From NCBI RefSeq assembly GCF_051014685.1, contig NW_027478390.1, positions 1,214,501-1,278,500 on the forward strand: a stretch of 64,000 nucleotides of DNA. Reading direction: 5' to 3'. This document shows positions 26,960 through 39,788 of this stretch, one piece after another (within the stretch, counting starts at the first letter, position 1; every line of letters begins with the position of its first letter). Made by a program: the position numbers and the translations under genes. The notes below the pieces were generated by a model, which was not told the DNA's origin, did not search any database, and saw only the letters and a list, made by a program, of their open reading frames with translations. Source of the DNA: Ptiloglossa arizonensis. Its lineage: Eukaryota > Arthropoda > Insecta > Hymenoptera > Colletidae.

Positions 26960-29900
26960 ACGGAGAAACAAAGAAATAAACGGAGAAACGAAGAAAGAAA
27001 CGAAGAAACGAAGAAAGAAACGGAGAAGCGAACAAAGTAACGGAGAAACGAAGAAAGAAACGGAGAAACGAAGAAAGAAACGGAGAAACGAAGAAAGAAA
27101 CGGAGAAACGAAGAAAGAAACGGAGAAACGAAGAAAGAAACGGAGAAACGGAGAAACGGAGAAATAAACCAAGAAACGGAGAAAGAAACGGAGAAACGAA
27201 CAAAGAAGCGGAGAAACGAAGAAAGAAACGGAGAAACGAACAAAGAAACGGAGAAACGAAGAAAGAAACGGAGAAGCGAAGAAAGAAACCGACGAACGGA
27301 GAAATAAATGGAGAAACGAATAAATAAACGGAGAAACGAAGAAATAAACGGAGAAATTAAGAAAGAAGCGGAGAAGCAAAGAAAGAAACTGAGAAGCGAA
27401 AAAGAAACGGAGAAACGAAGAAAGAAACGGAGTAACCAAGAAAGAAACGGAGAAACGAAGAAAGAAACGGAGAAACGGAGAAACGGAGAAATAAACCAAG
27501 AAACGGAGAAAGAAACGGAGAAACGAACAAAGAAGCGGGGAAACGAAGAAAGAAACGGAGAAACGAACAAAGAAACGGAGAAACGAACAAAGAAACGGAG
27601 AAGCGAAGAAAGAAACCGACGAACGGAGAAATAAATGGAGAAACGAAGAAACAAACGGAGAAACGAAGAAATAAACGGAGAAACGAAGAAAGAAACGGAG
27701 AAACGAAGAAAGAAACGGTGAAACGAAGGAAGAAACGGAGAAACGGAGAAACGAAGAAATAAACCAAGAAACGGAGAAACGAAGAAAGAAACAGAGAAAC
27801 GAACAATGAAACGCAGAAACGAATAATGAAACGGAGAAACGAAGAAATAGACGGAGAAATTAAGAAAGAAGCGGAGAAAGAAAGAAAGAAACGGAGAAAC
27901 GAAAAAGAAACGGAGAAACGAAGAAATAAACGGAGAAACGAAGAAAGAAACGGAGAAACCAAGAAAGAAACGGAGAAACGAAGAAAGAAACGGTGAAACG
28001 GAGAAACGGAGAAATGAACCAAGAAACGGAGAAAGAAACGGAGAAACGAAGAAAGAAACGGAGAAACGAAGAATGAAACGGAGAAACGAAGAAAGAAACG
28101 GAGAAATAAATCGAGAAACGAAGATATAAACGGAGAAACGAAGAAAGAAACAGAGAAACGAACAATGAAACGCAGAAACGAATAATGAAACGGAGAAACG
28201 AAGAAATAAACGGAGAAATTAAGAAAGAAGCGGAGAAGCAAAGAAAGAAACTGAGAAGCGAAAAAGAAACGGAGAAACGAAGAAATAAACGGAGAAACGA
28301 AGAAAGAAACGGAGAAACGGAGAAATAAACTGAGAAACGGAGAAAGAAACGGAGAAACGAACAAAGAAGCGGAGAAACGAAGAAAGAAACGGAGAAACGA
28401 ACAAAGAAACGGAGAAGCGAACAAAGAAACGGAGAAGCGAAGAAAGAAACGGAGAATCGAAGAAAGAAACGGAGAAACGGAGAAACGGAGAAATAAACCG
28501 AGAAACGGAGAAAGAAATGGAGAAACGAACAAAGAAGCGAAGAAAAGAAAAAAGAAACGGAGAAACGAACAAAGAAACGGAGAAGCGAACAAAGAAACTG
28601 AGAAGCGAAGAAAGAAACGGAGAAACGGAGAAATAAATGCAGAAACGAAGAAATAAACGGAGAAACGAAGAAAGAAACGGAGAAACGAAGAAATAAACGG
28701 AGAAACGAAGAAAGAAACGGAGAAACGAAGAAAGAAACGGAGAAACAAAGAAATAAACGGAGAAACGAAGAAAGAAACGAAGAAACGAAGAAAGAAACGG
28801 AGAAGCGAACAAAGTAACGGAGAAACGAAGAAAGAAACGGAGTAACGAAGAAAGAAACGAAGAAACGGAGAGTCGGAGAAATAAATGGAGAAACGAAGAA
28901 ATAAACCGAGAATCGGAGACAGAAACGGAGAAGCGAACAAAGAAACGGAGAAACGAAGAAAGAAACGGAGAAACGAACAAAGAAACGGAGAAACGAAGAA
29001 AGAAACGGAGAAACGAACAAAGAAACGGAGAAACGAACAAAGAAACGGAGAAACGAAGAGAGAAACGGAGAAACGAAGAAAGAAACGGAGTAACGAAGAA
29101 AGAAACGAAGAATCGGAGAGTCGGAGAAATAAATGGAGAAACGAAGAAATAAACCGAGAATCGGAGAAAGAAACGGAGAAGCGAACAAAGAAACGGAGAA
29201 ACGAAGAAAGAAACGGAGAAACGAACAAAGATACGGAGAAACGAAGAAAGAAACGGAGAAACGAAGAAAGAAACGGAGAAACGAAGAAAGAAACGGCGAA
29301 ACGAAGAAAGAAACGGAGAAACGGAGAAACAAACGGAGAAACGAAGAAAGAAACGGAGAAAAGAAGAAAGAAACGGAGTAACGAAGAAAGAAACGGAGAA
29401 ACGAAGAAAGAAACGGAGAAACGAAGAAAGAAACGGAGAAACTAAAAAAGAAACGGAGAAGCGAACAAAGAAACGGAGAAACGAAGAAAGAAACGGAGAA
29501 ATAAATGGAGAAACGAAGAAATAAACGGAGAAACGAAGAAAGAAACGCAGAAACTAAGAAAGAAGTGCAGACACGAACAAAGAAACGGAGAAACGAAGAA
29601 AGAAGCGGAGAAACGAACAAAGAAACGGACAAACGAACAAAGAAACGGAGAAACGAAGAAAGAAACGGAGAAACGAACAAAGAAACGAAGAATCGGAGAG
29701 TCGGAGAAATAAATGGAGAAACGAAGAAATAAACCGAGAATCGGAGAAAGAAACGGAGAAGCGAACAAAGAAACGGAGAAACGAAGAAAGAAACGGAGAA
29801 ACGAACAAAGAAACGGAGAAACGAAGAAAGAAACGGAGAAACGAAGAAAGAAACGGAGAAACGAAGAAAGAAACGGGGAAACGAAGAAAGAAACGGAGAA

Positions 29901-32900
29901 ACGAAGAAAGAAACGGAGAAACGAAGAAAGAAACGGAGATACGAAGAAAGAAACGGAGAAACGAACAAAGAAACGGAGTAACGAAGAAAGAAACGAAGAA
30001 TCGGAGAGTCGGAGAAATAAATGGAGAAACGAAGAAATAAACCGAGAATCGGAGAAAGAAACGGAGAAGCGAACAAAGAAACGGAGAAACGAAGAAAGAA
30101 ACGGAGAAACGAACAAAGAAACGGAGAAACGAAGAAAGAAACGGAGAAACGAAGAAAGAAACGGAGAAACGGAGAAACAAACGGAGAAACGAAGAAAGAA
30201 ACGGAGAAAAGAAGAAAGAAACGGAGTAACGAAGAAAGAACCGGAGAAACGAAGAAAGAAACGGAGAAACGAAGAAAGAAACGGAGAAACGAAGAAAGAA
30301 ACGGAGAAACTATGAAAGAAACGGAGAAACGGAGATACGAAGAAAGAAACGGAGAAACGGAGAAATAAATGGAGAAACGAAGTAATAAACGGAGAAACGA
30401 AGAAAGAAACGGAGAATCGGAGAAATAAATGGAGAAACGAAGAATTAAACGGAGAAACAAAGAGAGAAACGGAGAAACGAAGAAAGAAACGGAGAAACGA
30501 AGTAAGAAACGGAGAAACGAAGACAGAAACGGAGAAATAAATGGAGAAACGAAGAAATAAACGGAGAAACGAAGAAAGAAACGCAGAAACTAAGAAAGAA
30601 GTGCAGACACGAACAAAGAAACGGAGAAACGAAGAAAGAAGCGGAGAAACGAACAAAGAAACGGAGAAACGAACAAAGAAACGGAGAAACGAAGAAAGAA
30701 ACGGAGAAACGAACAAAGAAACGGAGAAACGAAGAAAGAAACGGAGAAATAAATGGAGAAACGAAGAAATAAACGGTGAAACGAAGAAAGAAACGCAGAA
30801 ACTAAGAAAGAAATGGAGACACGAACAAAGAAACGGAGAAACGAAGGAAGAAACGGAGAAACGAAGAAAGAAACGGAGAATTGGAGAAATAAATGGAGAA
30901 ACGAAGAAATAAACGGAGAAACGGAGAAATAAATGGAGAAACGAATAAATAAACGGAGAAACGAAGAAAGAAACGAAGAAACGAACAAAGAAACGGGGAA
31001 ACGAAGAAATAAACGGAGAAACGAAGAAAGAAACGGGGAAACGAAGAAAGAAACAGAGAAACGAAGAAAGAAACGGTGATACAATGAAAGAAACGGAGAA
31101 ACGAACAAAGAAACGGAGAAACGGAGATACGAAGAAAGAAACGGAGAAACGGAGAAATAAATGGAGAAACGAAGTAATAAACGGAGAAACGAAGAAAGAA
31201 ACGGAGAATCGGAGAAATAAATGGAGAAACGAAGAATTAAACGGAGAAACAAAGAGAGAAACGGAGAAACAAAGAAATAAACGGAGAAACGAAGAAAGAA
31301 ACGAAGAAACGAAGAAAGAAACGGAGAAGCGAACAAAGTAACGGAGAAACGAAGAAAGAAACGGAGAAACGAAGAAAGAAACGGAGAAACGAAGAAAGAA
31401 ACGGAGAAACGAAGAAAGAAACGGAGAAACGAAGAAAGAAACGGAGAAACGGAGAAACGGAGAAATAAACCAAGAAACGGAGAAAGAAACGGAGAAACGA
31501 ACAAAGAAGCGGAGAAACGAAGAAAGAAACGGAGAAACGAACAAAGAAACGGAGAAACGAAGAAAGAAACGGAGAAGCGAAGAAAGAAACCGACGAACGG
31601 AGAAATAAATGGAGAAACGAATAAATAAACGGAGAAACGAAGAAATAAACGGAGAAATTAAGAAAGAAGCGGAGAAGCAAAGAAAGAAACTGAGAAGCGA
31701 AAAAGAAACGGAGAAACGAAGAAAGAAACGGAGTAACCAAGAAAGAAACGGAGAAACGAAGAAAGAAACGGAGAAACGGAGAAACGGAGAAATAAACCAA
31801 GAAACGGAGAAAGAAACGGAGAAACGAACAAAGAAGCGGGGAAACGAAGAAAGAAACGGAGAAACGAACAAAGAAACGGAGAAACGAACAAAGAAACGGA
31901 GAAGCGAAGAAAGAAACCGACGAACGGAGAAATAAATGGAGAAACGAAGAAACAAACGGAGAAACGAAGAAATAAACGGAGAAACGAAGAAAGAAACGGA
32001 GAAACGAAGAAAGAAACGGTGAAACGAAGAAAGAAACGGAGAAACGGAGAAACGAAGAAATAAACCAAGAAACGGAGAAACGAAGAAAGAAACAGAGAAA
32101 CGAACAATGAAACGCAGAAACGAATAATGAAACGGAGAAACGAAGAAATAGACGGAGAAATTAAGAAAGAAGCGGAGAAAGAAAGAAAGAAACGGAGAAA
32201 CGAAAAAGAAACGGAGAAACGAAGAAATAAACGGAGAAACGAAGAAAGAAACGGAGAAACCAAGAAAGAAACGGAGAAACGAAGAAAGAAACGGTGAAAC
32301 GGAGAAACGGAGAAATGAACCAAGAAACGGAGAAAGAAACGGAGAAACGAAGAAAGAAACGGAGAAACGAAGAATGAAACGGAGAAACGAAGAAAGAAAC
32401 GGAGAAATAAATCGAGAAACGAAGATATAAACGGAGAAACGAAGAAAGAAACAGAGAAACGAACAATGAAACGCAGAAACGAATAATGAAACGGAGAAAC
32501 GAAGAAATAAACGGAGAAATTAAGAAAGAAGCGGAGAAGCAAAGAAAGAAACTGAGAAGCGAAAAAGAAACGGAGAAACGAAGAAATAAACGGAGAAACG
32601 AAGAAAGAAACGGAGAAACGGAGAAATAAACTGAGAAACGGAGAAAGAAACGGAGAAACGAACAAAGAAGCGGAGAAACGAAGAAAGAAACGGAGAAACG
32701 AACAAAGAAACGGAGAAGCGAACAAAGAAACGGAGAAGCGAAGAAAGAAACGGAGAATCGAAGAAAGAAACGGAGAAACGGAGAAACGGAGAAATAAACC
32801 GAGAAACGGAGAAAGAAATGGAGAAACGAACAAAGAAGCGAAGAAAAGAAAAAAGAAACGGAGAAACGAACAAAGAAACGGAGAAGCGAACAAAGAAACT

Positions 32901-35570
32901 GAGAAGCGAAGAAAGAAACGGAGAAACGGAGAAATAAATGCAGAAACGAAGAAATAAACGGAGAAACGAAGAAAGAAACGGAGAAACGAAGAAATAAACG
33001 GAGAAACGAAGAAAGAAACGGAGAAACGAAGAAAGAAACGGAGAAACAAAGAAATAAACGGAGAAACGAAGAAAGAAACGAAGAAACGAAGAAAGAAACG
33101 GAGAAGCGAACAAAGTAACGGAGAAACGAAGAAAGAAACGGAGTAACGAAGAAAGAAACGAAGAAACGGAGATTCGGAGAAATAAATGGAGAAACGAAGA
33201 AATAAACCGAGAATCGGAGACAGAAACGGAGAAGCGAACAAAGAAACGGAGAAACGAAGAAAGAAACGGAGAAACGAACAAAGAAACGGAGAAACGAAGA
33301 AAGAAACGGAGAAACGAACAAAGAAACGGAGAAACGAACAAAGAAACGGAGAAACGAAGAGAGAAACGGAGAAACGAAGAAAGAAACGGAGTAACGAAGA
33401 AAGAAACGAAGAATCGGAGAGTCGGAGAAATAAATGGAGAAACGAAGAAATAAACCGAGAATCGGAGAAAGAAACGGAGAAGCGAACAAAGAAACGGAGA
33501 AACGAAGAAAGAAACGGAGAAACGAACAAAGATACGGAGAAACGAAGAAAGAAACGGAGAAACGAAGAAAGAAACGGAGAAACGAAGAAAGAAACGGCGA
33601 AACGAAGAAAGAAACGGAGAAACGGAGAAACAAACGGAGAAACGAAGAAAGAAACGGAGAAAAGAAGAAAGAAACGGAGTAACGAAGAAAGAAACGGAGA
33701 AACGAAGAAAGAAACGGAGAAACGAAGAAAGAAACGGAGAAACTAAAAAAGAAACGGAGAAGCGAACAAAGAAACGGAGAAACGAAGAAAGAAACGGAGA
33801 AATAAATGGAGAAACGAAGAAATAAACGGAGAAACGAAGAAAGAAACGCAGAAACTAAGAAAGAAGTGCAGACACGAACAAAGAAACGGAGAAACGAAGA
33901 AAGAAGCGGAGAAACGAACAAAGAAACGGACAAACGAACAAAGAAACGGAGAAACGAAGAAAGAAACGGAGAAACGAACAAAGAAACGAAGAATCGGAGA
34001 GTCGGAGAAATAAATGGAGAAACGAAGAAATAAACCGAGAATCGGAGAAAGAAACGGAGAAGCGAACAAAGAAACGGAGAAACGAAGAAAGAAACGGAGA
34101 AACGAACAAAGAAACGGAGAAACGAAGAAAGAAACGGAGAAACGAAGAAAGAAACGGAGAAACGAAGAAAGAAACGGGGAAACGAAGAAAGAAACGGAGA
34201 AACGAAGAAAGAAACGGAGAAACGAAGAAAGAAACGGAGATACGAAGAAAGAAACGGAGAAACGAACAAAGAAACGGAGTAACGAAGAAAGAAACGAAGA
34301 ATCGGAGAGTCGGAGAAATAAATGGAGAAACGAAGAAATAAACCGAGAATCGGAGAAAGAAACGGAGAAGCGAACAAAGAAACGGAGAAACGAAGAAAGA
34401 AACGGAGAAACGAACAAAGAAACGGAGAAACGAAGAAAGAAACGGAGAAACGAAGAAAGAAACGGAGAAACGGAGAAACAAACGGAGAAACGAAGAAAGA
34501 AACGGAGAAAAGAAGAAAGAAACGGAGTAACGAAGAAAGAACCGGAGAAACGAAGAAAGAAACGGAGAAACGAAGAAAGAAACGGAGAAACGAAGAAAGA
34601 AACGGAGAAACTATGAAAGAAACGGAGAAACGGAGATACGAAGAAAGAAACGGAGAAACGGAGAAATAAATGGAGAAACGAAGTAATAAACGGAGAAACG
34701 AAGAAAGAAACGGAGAATCGGAGAAATAAATGGAGAAACGAAGAATTAAACGGAGAAACAAAGAGAGAAACGGAGAAACGAAGAAAGAAACGGAGAAACG
34801 AAGTAAGAAACGGAGAAACGAAGACAGAAACGGAGAAATAAATGGAGAAACGAAGAAATAAACGGAGAAACGAAGAAAGAAACGCAGAAACTAAGAAAGA
34901 AGTGCAGACACGAACAAAGAAACGGAGAAACGAAGAAAGAAGCGGAGAAACGAACAAAGAAACGGAGAAACGAACAAAGAAACGGAGAAACGAAGAAAGA
35001 AACGGAGAAACGAACAAAGAAACGGAGAAACGAAGAAAGAAACGGAGAAATAAATGGAGAAACGAAGAAATAAACGGTGAAACGAAGAAAGAAACGCAGA
35101 AACTAAGAAAGAAATGGAGACACGAACAAAGAAACGGAGAAACGAAGGAAGAAACGGAGAAACGAAGAAAGAAACGGAGAATTGGAGAAATAAATGGAGA
35201 AACGAAGAAATAAACGGAGAAACGGAGAAATAAATGGAGAAACGAATAAATAAACGGAGAAACGAAGAAAGAAACGAAGAAACGAACAAAGAAACGGGGA
35301 AACGAAGAAATAAACGGAGAAACGAAGAAAGAAACGGGGAAACGAAGAAAGAAACAGAGAAACGAAGAAAGAAACGGTGATACAATGAAAGAAACGGAGA
35401 AACGAACAAAGAAACGGAGAAACGAACAAAGAAACGGAGAAACGGAGATACGAAGAAAGAAACGGAGAAACGGAGAAATAAATGGAGAAACGAAGTAATA
35501 AACGGAGAAACGAAGAAAGAAACGTAGAATCGGAGAAATAAATGGAGAAACGAAGAATTAAACGGAGAAA
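26960..35570 (+). repeat. Near-identical 4.3 kb tandem duplication within the 20-bp satellite
   Basis: The block from about 26960 to 31260 is followed directly by a second copy from about 31261 to 35570. The offset is 4301 bases throughout almost the whole length, checked at many variant monomers (for example the TAACCAAGAAAG variant near 27432 and 31733, and the GTGCAGACACG variant near 29564 and 33865). The copies differ by only a few substitutions, such as GAGAGTCGG versus GAGATTCGG near 28870 and 33171, and by one extra 20-bp monomer near 35420. This is the most recent large duplication visible in the array. Confidence 0.9.
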
Positions 35571-36037
35571 CAAAGAGAGAAACGGAGAAACGAAGAAAGA
35601 AACGGAGAAACGAAGTAAGAAACGGAGAAACGAAGACAGAAACGGAGAAATAAATGGAGAAACGAACAAAGAAACGGAGAAACGAAGAAAGAAACGGAGA
35701 AACGAAGAAAGAAACGGAGATACGAAGAAAGAAACTGAGAAACGAAGAAAGAAACGGAGAAACGAAGTAAGAAACGGAGAAACGAAGACAGAAACGGCGA
35801 AACGAAGAAAGAAACGGAGAAACGAAGAAAGAAACGGAGAAACGAAGAAAGAAACGGAGATACGAACAAAGAAACGGAGAAACGAACAAAGAAACGGAGA
35901 AACGGAGAAACGGAGAAATAAATGGAGGAACGAAGAAATAAACGGAGAAACGAAGAAAGAAACGGAGAAACAAAGAAAGAAACGGAGAAACGAACAAAGA
36001 AACGGAGAAACGAACAAAGAAACGGAGAAACGAACCA

Positions 36038-36065
36038 AGAAACGGAGAAACGTTTCTCCGTTTCT
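36038..36065. other. Perfect palindrome at the strand switch of the satellite
   Basis: The array changes strand here. The left side ends AAACGGAGAAAC and the right side begins GTTTCTCCGTTT, its exact reverse complement. The perfect palindrome is 28 bases with its axis between 36051 and 36052 and no spacer. To the left, purines are on the + strand for 36 kb; to the right, pyrimidines are, up to 48273 (apart from the NUMT). This is a head-to-head junction of two satellite arrays, as a fold-back or inverted duplication event would leave. An assembly join of two arrays at a chance palindrome is the main alternative. Confidence 0.93.
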
Positions 36066-37252
36066 CCGTTTCTCGGTGTCTCCGTTTCTCCGCTTCTCGG
36101 TTTCTCCGTTTCTCCGTTTCTCGGTTTCTCCGTTTCTCGGTTTCTCCGTTTCTCCGTTTCTCGGTTTCTCCGATTCTCGGTTTCTCCGTTTCTCCGTTTC
36201 TCCGTTTCTCGGTTTCTCCGTTTCTCCGATTCTCGGTTTCTCCGTTTCTCCGTTTGTCGGTTTCTCCGTTTCTCCGTTTCTCCGTTTCTCCGTTTCTCCG
36301 TTTCTCTGTTTCTCCGTTTCTCCGTTTCTCCGTTCCTCGGTTTCTCCGTTTCACGGTTTCTCCGTTTTTCCGTTTCTCCGTTTCTCCGTTTCTCCGTTTC
36401 TCCGTTTCTCCGTTTCTCCGTTTCTCCGTTTCTCCGTTTCTCCGTTTCTCCGTTTCTCCGTTTCTCGGTTTCTCGGTTTCTCCGTTTCTCCGTTTCTCCG
36501 TTTCTCCGTTTCTCGGTTTCTCCGTTTCTCCGTATCTCCGTTTCTCCGTTTCTCCGTTTCTCGGTTTCTCCGTTTCTCCGTCTCTCGGTTTCTCCGTTTC
36601 TCGGTTTCTCCGTTTCTCCGTTTCTCCGTTTCACCGTTTTTTGTTCGTTTCTCCATTTATTTCTCCGATTGTCCATTTCATTCTTCGTTTCTCCGTTTCT
36701 TTCTTCGTTTCTTCGTTTCTTTCTTTGTTTCTCCGTTTCTTTCTTCGTTTCTCCGTTTCTTTGTTCGTTTCTCCGTTTCTTTGTTCGTTTCTCCGTTTTT
36801 TTCTCCGTTTCTCGGTTTATTCCTTCGTTTCGCCATTTATTTCTCCGATTCTGCGTTTATTTCTTCGTTTCTCAGTTTCTTTCATCGTTTCTCCGTTTCT
36901 TTCTTCGTTCCTCCGTTTCTTTCTTCGATTCTCCGTTTATTTCTTCGTTTCTCCATTTATTTCTCCGTTTCTCCGTTTCTTTGTTCGTTTCTTCGTTTCT
37001 TTGTTCGTTTCTCCGTTTCTTTCAGCGTTTCTCCGTTTCTTTGTTCGTTTCTCCGTTCCTTTCTTCGTTTCTCCGTTTATTTCTTCGTTTCTCCATTTAT
37101 TTCTTCGTTCCTCCGTTTCTTTCTTCGTTTCTCCGTTTCTTTCTTCGTTTCTCAGTTCCTTCCCTCGTTGCTTCGTTTCTCCGTTTCTCCGTTTCTCCGT
37201 TTCTCCGTTTCTCCGTTTCTCCGTTTCTCCGATTCTCCGTTTCTCCGTTTCG
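36052..37252 (-). repeat. Inverted satellite block left of the NUMT (8-bp and 20-bp forms)
   Basis: This is the same satellite read from the other strand. From 36052 to about 36640 it is almost purely the 8-bp module TTTCTCCG, with the variants TTTCTCGG, TTTCACGG and CGATTCTC. From about 36641 to 37160 it takes the 20-bp form, with TTTCTTTCTTCG and TTTCTTTGTTCG spacers. From about 37161 to 37252 it returns to the 8-bp form. The 8-bp form is rare left of the junction, so the inverted array is not a simple mirror of what precedes it. Confidence 0.95.
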
Positions 37253-37285
37253 ATTAAATGATTATAGTAGTTATAATTTCTATTA
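37253..37285. other. Short flank between satellite and mitochondrial insert
   Basis: The satellite stops with CTCCGTTTC and is followed by GATTAAATGATTATAGTAG. Nearly the same words, GATTAAATGATTATAATAA, follow the end of the second satellite block at 48274. There they lead into the 545-bp dispersed repeat, one copy of which (near 54185) contains a similar AAATGATTAAGAAAC stretch. The bases after about 37285 are AT-rich and merge into nad2, so the exact mtDNA junction is uncertain by about 25 bases. Confidence 0.6.
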
Positions 37286-38080
37286 TAAATCATTTGAGCT
37301 AGAGTTAAATTGTACACTAATACTCTAAATACATATTTAATTTATTTTTTAATCTCTTTAGCCTCCAGAAGAATTTTACTTATACTATTTACTATATATA
37401 ATAATTTACACAGAATCGGAAATAAATCTAATAATTTATTTATAATAATTATTTTTTTTTCACTTGTCTTAAAAATTGGGATGTTCCCTTTAAATGCTCG
37501 ATTCATTTCTTTAAATTATTCATTAAATTTAATTAATCTATTCTTTATAAGAACTTTAGTAAAATTAATTCCTATAATTATTATAGAACTCATATTAAAA
37601 TTTAATAATGATATTTATTTTATTTGCCTAATTAATGTAATTATTGCCCCTATCATTTGCTTAAACAAAAAAATCAATCATAATAATTATAGGATATTCA
37701 TCTGTTATATAATACAAACATCTATTATAGTTATTTTATTAATAATTAACAAAAATACATTTTTAACATATTTCATTTTATATTCAATAATTTCTTTAAT
37801 TTTAATTTTTATATTTAAATTAATAAAGATTAACTCTTCTTCCTTATTTAATATATTAACCTGTAATAAAAGAAAAATTATTTTATACTCAATAATTATT
37901 ATGTACACAAATTTCCCTCCTATAGCACTCTTTATACTGAAATGAATCGTCCTAGAAACATTAATAAATTCAAGAATAAAATTTATACTTTTAATAATTG
38001 TATATCTTTTTATAAGATTAATTACATCATGAAATTATTTAAATATATCTTTCTTATATTTTTTCCCTTCAATTAAATAA
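37286..38080 (+). pseudogene. nad2: nad2 copy, 5'-truncated (NADH dehydrogenase subunit 2)
   Basis: Read with the invertebrate mitochondrial code, this encodes the middle and end of ND2, a membrane subunit of complex I. The clear part starts near 37310, passes a KMGMFPLNA motif (ND2 usually has GMFPFHxW here) near 37470-37500, and ends at TAA 38078-38080. The TGA at 37943 is a Trp codon in this code. The first 60-80 residues of a normal ND2 are missing, cut by the satellite junction. The motif has Arg (CGA) where ND2 normally has Trp (TGA), as one transition would give. The protein is hydrophobic with several membrane segments. No internal TAA or TAG was found in the retained part. Confidence 0.85.
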
Positions 38081-38198
38081 AAAATATATAACTAAATTAA
38101 CCTTAATTTTCTAAACTATTATCTATTTATAACTTTTTTAATACTTATATTTATATTTATGATCTACTGGTTATATTAATTTTTAGCATAATTAATAT
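38081..38198. other. nad2-cox1 spacer, expected tRNA genes not recognisable
   Basis: In most insects this interval holds trnW, trnC and trnY, about 200 bases. Here there are only 118 AT-rich bases, and I could not fold a convincing cloverleaf with the TCA, GCA or GTA anticodon on either strand. Either these tRNAs lie elsewhere in this rearranged genome or they were deleted from the NUMT. The last bases also replace the usual first codons of cox1, with in-frame TAG (38184) and TAA (38193) just upstream of the ATG. Confidence 0.5.
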
Positions 38199-39723
<1,525 letters not shown>

Positions 39724-39728
<5 letters not shown>

Positions 39729-39787
39729 TATGGCAGATTAGTGCATGAATTTAAGATTCATTTATAAAATTTAATATTTTTATTGAA
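39724..39787 (+). tRNA. trnL2: NUMT copy of mitochondrial tRNA-Leu(UUR)
   Basis: It lies between cox1 and cox2, the usual insect site. The anticodon stem ATGAA/TTCAT encloses the loop TTTAAGA with anticodon TAA. The D-arm region GGCAGATTAGTGC is typical of this tRNA. The acceptor pairs TTAATA with TATTGA (one G-U), and it overlaps the end of cox1 by a few bases. Exact ends are good to about two bases. Confidence 0.88.
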
Positions 39788-39788
39788 A

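Larger units (their letters stand above)
1..36051 (+). repeat. 36 kb purine-rich satellite, 20-bp monomer (8 + 12 bp modules)
   Basis: The whole stretch is a tandem array whose commonest 20-bp unit is GAAACGGAGAAACGAAGAAA. It can be read as an 8-bp module, AAACGGAG, followed by a 12-bp module, AAACGAAGAAAG. Variants are frequent: AAACGAACAAAG, AAATAAATGGAG, AAACCGACGAAC, AATCGGAG. The + strand is almost all purine, and most C falls in CpG steps repeated every 8 or 12 bases. The array starts before base 1, so its full length is unknown. Variant monomers recur in the same order in several blocks, which shows higher-order structure (see separate entries). No unique sequence, gene or transposon is visible inside it. 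It looks like constitutive heterochromatin; whether it is centromeric, pericentromeric or subtelomeric cannot be told from sequence. Confidence 0.97.

Noticed and set aside
215..35213. Many plus-strand K/R/N/E/T-rich frames (for example 215-754 and 21465-22355) as basic nuclear proteins
   Set aside because: Same satellite read on the purine strand; frames end wherever a GAAATAAA variant brings in TAA.
1..36051. CRISPR-like array
   Set aside because: Repeats are contiguous and degenerate with no unique spacers of constant length; the context is eukaryotic.
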